Shown: positions 58,901 through 64,000 of the stretch, one piece after another
How positions within the stretch are numbered: position 1 is the stretch's first letter
How the letters are laid out: the number at the start of each line of letters is the position of its first letter
DNA from: Patiria miniata
Taxonomy: Eukaryota > Echinodermata > Asteroidea > Valvatida > Asterinidae
Assembly: GCF_015706575.1 (NCBI RefSeq)
Contig: NW_024037057.1
Coordinates: 4,607,501 to 4,671,500 of the forward strand
Length of the DNA: 64,000 nt
Direction of reading: 5' to 3'
Position numbers and translations under genes: made by a program
Notes under the pieces: generated by a model
Databases searched by the model: none
What the model saw: only the letters and a program-made list of their open reading frames with translations
What the model was told of the DNA's origin: nothing

Positions 58901-61029
58901 CAGATTTTTTTTTTACTGCTAGGCATTCACAATACTGTAGGCAGCAGATACGCGTCCTTACTGTTGGATCGATTGCACGGACGAGTGGTTGCCAACAATA
59001 GGCTCTCTTGTATGTGCACGAATTCGCACACACACGGGGTTTACATGTAGGGTAACCGAGTGCAAAACATCATGGTGCAGGTGATGCATACAATGCTGCG
59101 ATTACTTTGAGTTTTCAATTAAACTCGAATGATACAGAATATTTTCGACATTTGCAGAATGCCGAAAGTAATTTCGCGAAAAATGTAAAACACAAGTGTC
59201 CTGTAGACTAAGTCACAGTTGCCGAAAAATATTAATTCATCCAGAAATAAACCGGACGCTTACTCCAGTTTGTTCAGTTCTGATTGCTGTTTGATAAAAA
59301 CTTCTCCTTATTCCCCTGACTCCAAAATTACACTTCTCAGATCTTTAAGTCACAAAACAGTTTTTTTTTTCTAGTGATGTAATTAATTATTAAAAAACAG
59401 TGTATTACTTTTGCTGAATGTGATTGAAATAAAGTATATGGTATCAATAATATTTTACTTAACATATTATTTTATGATGTTACGCTGATAACATATCATA
59501 TATGCAGCAAGTTTTAGCGCAGAAGTGTTTTTGCTTCGTATTTTCAAGGTGGCTCCTGCCCAACCTCCAAAAATAATATTTCGACCAGTTAATGCTTCAC
59601 ATCGGAAGCATTCATTCCATTGAATTCATGCTCTCCAGTAAAAGCGTTCGCTTCATTTTTATTCATACAGGTGCAAGCTAACACTTTAAAATTGGCAGCA
59701 AAAGCAAATTCTAGTTTTTATTCATATGACCCACTGACTGTCAAATCTACGACTTCTGTGACCACAGACGAAAGAGTGTCATCAAGCCCCCATGTATCGG
59801 GGGGAATGTTCTATTCAAAATGAAATGAAAACATCACCTCGTGAGAGTGCACTTTGAAAAGAAAATGTATTACATTTTACACTGCAAAGTAGTTTGTTTT
59901 ATTATCTTTGGAAGTGCCTCATTACTGTCATTCTAAGTGTCGTTTCTGTGGTGTTACTTCAGGGAATAGACCGTTCACGTTTTATGATTTAAGTTCACAG
60001 ATTATGAATCCATGATGTGGCTCATTGAAAACATCCGACTGTCATGTACAATTGAGAAAAAAAATGTAACAGTAATGTCAGAAAGTTGATACGGCAAAAT
60101 CCCCAAATGCCGGCAATTTGTGGTGCATAAACAGCTGTGACACCGAGGCCTCTGCCTCAACCTCGTTAGCATTGTATTATTTATTTGAAAACTCCTTTTC
60201 AATAGTGCTTGGCATCATGCAAACTTGGTTGCCTATGCCGTAATATGACATCATGGTTTTGCTCATGAATATGCAAACGTATTAGCATGCAATAAAAAAG
60301 GCCCGACATCAATCAGAAAAGTCCACATTTTAAATTAAAATGTGAAATTAACACAAGTATGCATTTGAAGTACATGTACATGTACATACATTTTAGAAAA
60401 TACAAAATTACATCATATCATGGACATTGGTTCAAACGCCACGTAGGCCTACATCAGAAAATTCAACATTGGGTTTTGCCCTTCACTGCCGCTCAAGTTT
60501 ACGGAATTAAGTTCACAAATTATGAATCCATGCTCATTAAAAACATCCGACCGCCATGTACATATTAAGAAAAAAATGAAACAGTAATATCAGAAAGTTT
60601 TGCTGGTGCGTAAACATCTGTGACACCAAGGTCTCTCCCTCAACCTCGTTACCAGTGTCTAATTTATTTGAAAACTTCTTTTCAAACGTGGTGCTTGACA
60701 TCATGCAAACTTGTTTGCCTCAGCCGTAGTAATACATCACGGTTTAGCTCATGAATATGCATTTGAAGTACATGTTCACGTATATACATGTTAAGAACTG
60801 CAATTACAAAGTACAAAATTACATCATCTTTCATGTACATATCTTTCAAAGCCATGTGAATCAGAAATGTCAACATTGGGTTTTGCCCATCACTGCCGTC
60901 ATTACACGAGTATTGTGTACTCAGAGGTGTCCAAGTAATAATTCAGAAAAAGAAATCCCTTCAGGAGCAGTGTCCCCCCCCCCCCATCCCCACCCCAACC
61001 CCACACCGAAAACCTCTGTTTAAAATATT

Positions 61030-61340
61030 TAACTGTTAGGCCTATCTCTCTTTCGGTCAGTTTCACGGCAAACTCGCACTCTACACTTTGTAACGACAAA
61101 TCCTCATCATGTCTTGTAAAGTTCTATCTCCATTCTAACTCTACCAGACTTGGTGAGTTTACTTTATCCAAATTACATTATTCATAAGAAACAGATAATT
61201 ACGACGGTGATAGAAGGAAAAAAGGAAACAGCTTTGAAAAAATCACGAACAATGGACGGATATAATGCTGCAATTGCAATTCACCCTATTTACGCCCAGT
61301 TTGATATTTCAGCATACGGATTTTGGAATTGCATTCCATT
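61030..61340. repeat. Dispersed module, copy 4, first half only
   Basis: Starts with CAGTTTCACGGCAAACTCGC as in copies 2 and 5 but breaks off before the terminal hairpin, passing into the GCATTCCATTCCATTTAATT block. Confidence 0.65.
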
Positions 61341-61689
61341 CCATTTAATTCATGCTTTCAAGCGTTTGCTTCATTTTCATTCATACAGATGCGAGTGAAT
61401 ACTTTTAAATTGGTAACAGAAGCAAATTCTAGTTTTTAGTCGTATGACCCACTAATGATCAAATCTACGACTTCTGGGATCACACACGAAAGATAGTCAT
61501 CCAGTCCTCATGTATTGCGGAAATGCTCTATTCAAAATCAAATGAAACCTCATCTTTTTACACAAGAGAGCGAACTTTGAAAAGAAAATATCGGCATATT
61601 ACACTATACACTGCAGAATGTGTTATTATTTTTGAAGGTGCCTCATGCTATTAGTTACTGTCATTTGAGGTGTCGTACCGATATACCCC

Positions 61690-62245
61690 TGCTCATACCT
61701 TGTACCTTTTATTTCTCTTTCGGTCAGTTTCACGGCAAACTCGCACTCTACACTTTGTAACGACAAATCCTCATCATGTCTTGTAAAGTTCCATCGCCAT
61801 TACACCTGTACCAGACTGGACGAATTTACTTCATCCACATTACATTATTCAGAAGAAACAACCTATTACAGCTGCACGATGGCGCTCGAAGAAGGGAAGA
61901 AACAGTCATAGAAACAATCACAAAATGGTAGACAGATATAATGTTGCAAGTGCAACGTACCCTATTTTACGCCCAGCTTCATATTTCCGCATACCGATTT
62001 CAGAATTCCCCTGATGTAATACTACTATTAATATAACTTAACAATGGGGGCAACGTCACAGTGCGCGTGCGCTGTACCGCCCTGTAAACTTGACTGGTTC
62101 CCGGGCCCTCCATCATCGATTATAACTTCGAACGGAGCGGGAACCAGCCTAGCTGTTCACCTCCTCGTCGTTACGGTCCAACAGACTCGTTGACCCGTTT
62201 GTTGCACAGAATGCAAGCTCTCAGAGTGTAAAAGTCGTTATCAGT
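61690..62245. repeat. Dispersed module, copy 5
   Basis: Full-length and very close to copy 2; the hairpin is at 62092-62150. Confidence 0.75.
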
Positions 62246-63694
62246 AATAACGAGATATATCTTGTTGAAACCATTTCCGTTGTTTAGTTGAACCATAATG
62301 GCCATGACCTTAAACCTACGTGGCTAAAAATCAATATCTTAGGAACCCTAAGGCCAACTTGCATTACAAAACAATACTGCCTAAGTTATTCAAGAGATAT
62401 TCTGTTGAACCATTTTTATTTTTGTGCAGAATGACATTGATCTTTGATATTTGGGGGTTTCCAGTTTGAAATTAACGTGCCAAATAATTCTTCATACATT
62501 CTGCTGAATCCACTTTATTTTTTGAACCATGATGACCTTGACCTCAGACCTATCGTTCCAAAGCCAATAGAATTCTGGGGCACCCCGAGACCAAAATTAA
62601 AGTTGATATTCACAGTTATTCTAAAACCATTTCTGTTGCTTGAACCAGCATGACCCTGAATTTCGTAAATATCGAATGTGTGTATTGGTGTTCTTTCAAT
62701 TTTTTTAAAACACCTTCAAATACTGAATACATTTAACTTGCCAACAAAATTTGCTGGCCCGTGGCATTTCGGTCTTTGCTTCAGAGGCAAATGACATGGC
62801 CAGACACAAACATGCAGGGGGACACACAAGCATGCAAGGGTGGAAGGAGAAACATAAAGGAGGAATTAAACAACTAAGGGGATTGGACAATGGATGGTGG
62901 CGGTTTGGCAGATCAAAGGGAGTGGGTCAGGAAGGAGCAAGGGGGTTGAGAAGGGAGGGATGATGCAGCTAAGCTGGGGGGGGGCAAAGGAATGTGGTAA
63001 TGCATGAAGTGGTAGAGCACGAAATTTGACTTGTGATGATTAATTTAATTTATGTAAGAAATTTTAAAATTTCAAAATAAGTGGTAGAAAAAGTTAATAA
63101 TTTCAACACCTCCCCCTATAAAACACCCGAAAGTTAAGAAAACGAATTAAAGTCTCGAAATAGAATGACAGTCTCACATTTTTTTTTTTTTTTTTTACTT
63201 GGATCTCGCTGTATACAAACAATTGTAAGATATGCGACTTCGCTGTTCACTCACGAAGTTGTGCCATCCAGCTCTCATTTTGAAAAGACACTATAAAACG
63301 CACTTTCACATCAGGGCGCAATAAAAGTATCTTTGTTTATATTACTTTTCAAAGTACATTTAAAAGTAAAAAAAAAATCAAGGGGACAGGTTCAAATTTT
63401 GACTTCAGCAGATTTTGACTTAAGCAGGGTTGTATATCATAGTTTTACTACTGAAGGGAATGGATTCTTTGTTTGACTTAACAAATGTTTTGAGTTATCA
63501 GAGTTTGCCTTATCGAGATGTCACAGTACATTGTTTTGACATTCAAAATGCTTCATGTTGGCCCTGCCAATTGAGGGCGCCATTACTGTGATGTCACTTC
63601 AGGGCATAAATCAGGCAAGTCGACACTAATGTGCAAATAAAGTGATATTTAACACAAGTTTGAATTTCCATATTCATGCACATTTCATATTCAT

Positions 63695-64000
63695 GCACAT
63701 TGGTCTGGGGCATGGAACTCGTGGTCTGCAGTTTATTCTGCAGGTTTTGGGTTCGAGTCCAGCTTTGGGTTATGGTGCGTGTGCCCTTGGGCAAGGCATT
63801 TTGTCACTCATTGATTCTCCCCACCCAGGAGCAAATGGGTACCTGTGGTTATTGTGATTGATTGCAGCTGCTTTGCGCTGAAATTGCTGCATCGAGCTAT
63901 ATACTCCCCAGGGAGCTGATTTGGTATGCTTAATTGGCCCAATGATCAGACTCACAGGTAATGATGATGTAAGACACTTTAATCTTAGTTAAAGCACTAT
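63695..64000 (+). mobile_element. tRNA-derived SINE, second copy, cut by the window end
   Basis: Same element as 25145-25465 with B-box GGTTCGAGTCC. Shared insertion with the A flank shows it was inserted before the segmental duplication. Confidence 0.65.

Larger units (their letters stand above)
55404..64000. repeat. Segmental duplication, C-side copy, cut by the window end
   Basis: Partner of 17955-25459. C-specific differences include a longer minisatellite and extra sequence at 59200-59260, 59520-59890 and 60350-61000. The homology is still running at base 64000. Confidence 0.88.

Overview
The window looks like nuclear DNA of an invertebrate deuterostome. The evidence is AT-rich sequence with canonical GT-AG introns, tRNA-derived SINEs, fold-back elements and minisatellites, plus large NACHT-LRR (NLR) receptor genes with Death domains, a family known to be expanded in echinoderms, hemichordates and amphioxus. 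I lean towards an echinoderm but the sequence alone does not settle it. No bacterial operons, CRISPR arrays or authentic tRNA/rRNA genes are seen.

The window holds three head-to-tail copies (A, B, C), all on the minus strand, of one NLR gene. In copies A and B I could assemble ten coding exons by hand, with GT-AG sites and codon phases that agree at every junction. The predicted proteins are about 3,088 aa (gene A, 5265-18738) and 3,873 aa (gene B, 29739-45943). The order of domains is: basic N-terminal exon; ubiquitin-like fold split over two exons (Ubl1); Death 1; short charged linker; second split Ubl2; Death 2 with a repetitive charged linker; Death 3; NACHT ATPase; very long LRR array. 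The Ubl-Death-linker cassette appears to be an internal duplication. The combination Ubl-Death-Ubl-Death-Death-NACHT-LRR is not one I recognise and is the main candidate for something undescribed. Known NLR biology suggests a cytosolic sensor: LRRs sense, NACHT oligomerises with ATP, Death domains recruit adaptors. The Ubl folds suggest a link to ubiquitin-type signalling. These roles are inference.

A and B differ mainly in repeat content. The charged linker of exon 8 has about 5 units of ~37 aa in A and about 37 units in B. The LRR array of A has about 20 units of ~57 aa inside larger super-repeats. That of B contains consecutive 300-bp repeats, two of them almost identical. Copy C (50708-56203) is a chimera: exons 1-2 nearly identical to gene A are joined, inside intron 2, to an older LRR block with two frameshifts. 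Exons 3-9, the NACHT part and the first LRRs are gone.

Layout: 1-2.9 kb repeats and a decayed retroelement-like fragment; 2.9-5.3 kb downstream flank of A; 5.3-18.8 kb gene A; 18.8-26.6 kb upstream flank of A (11-bp minisatellite, candidate TATA box and 5' exon, fold-back, dispersed repeats, SINE); 26.6-29.7 kb downstream flank of B; 29.7-45.9 kb gene B; 46-48.7 kb other intergenic DNA with a tRNA-derived SINE; 48.7-50.7 kb downstream flank of C; 50.7-56.2 kb copy C; 56.2-64 kb upstream flank of C, a segmental duplicate of the flank of A that runs off the window end.
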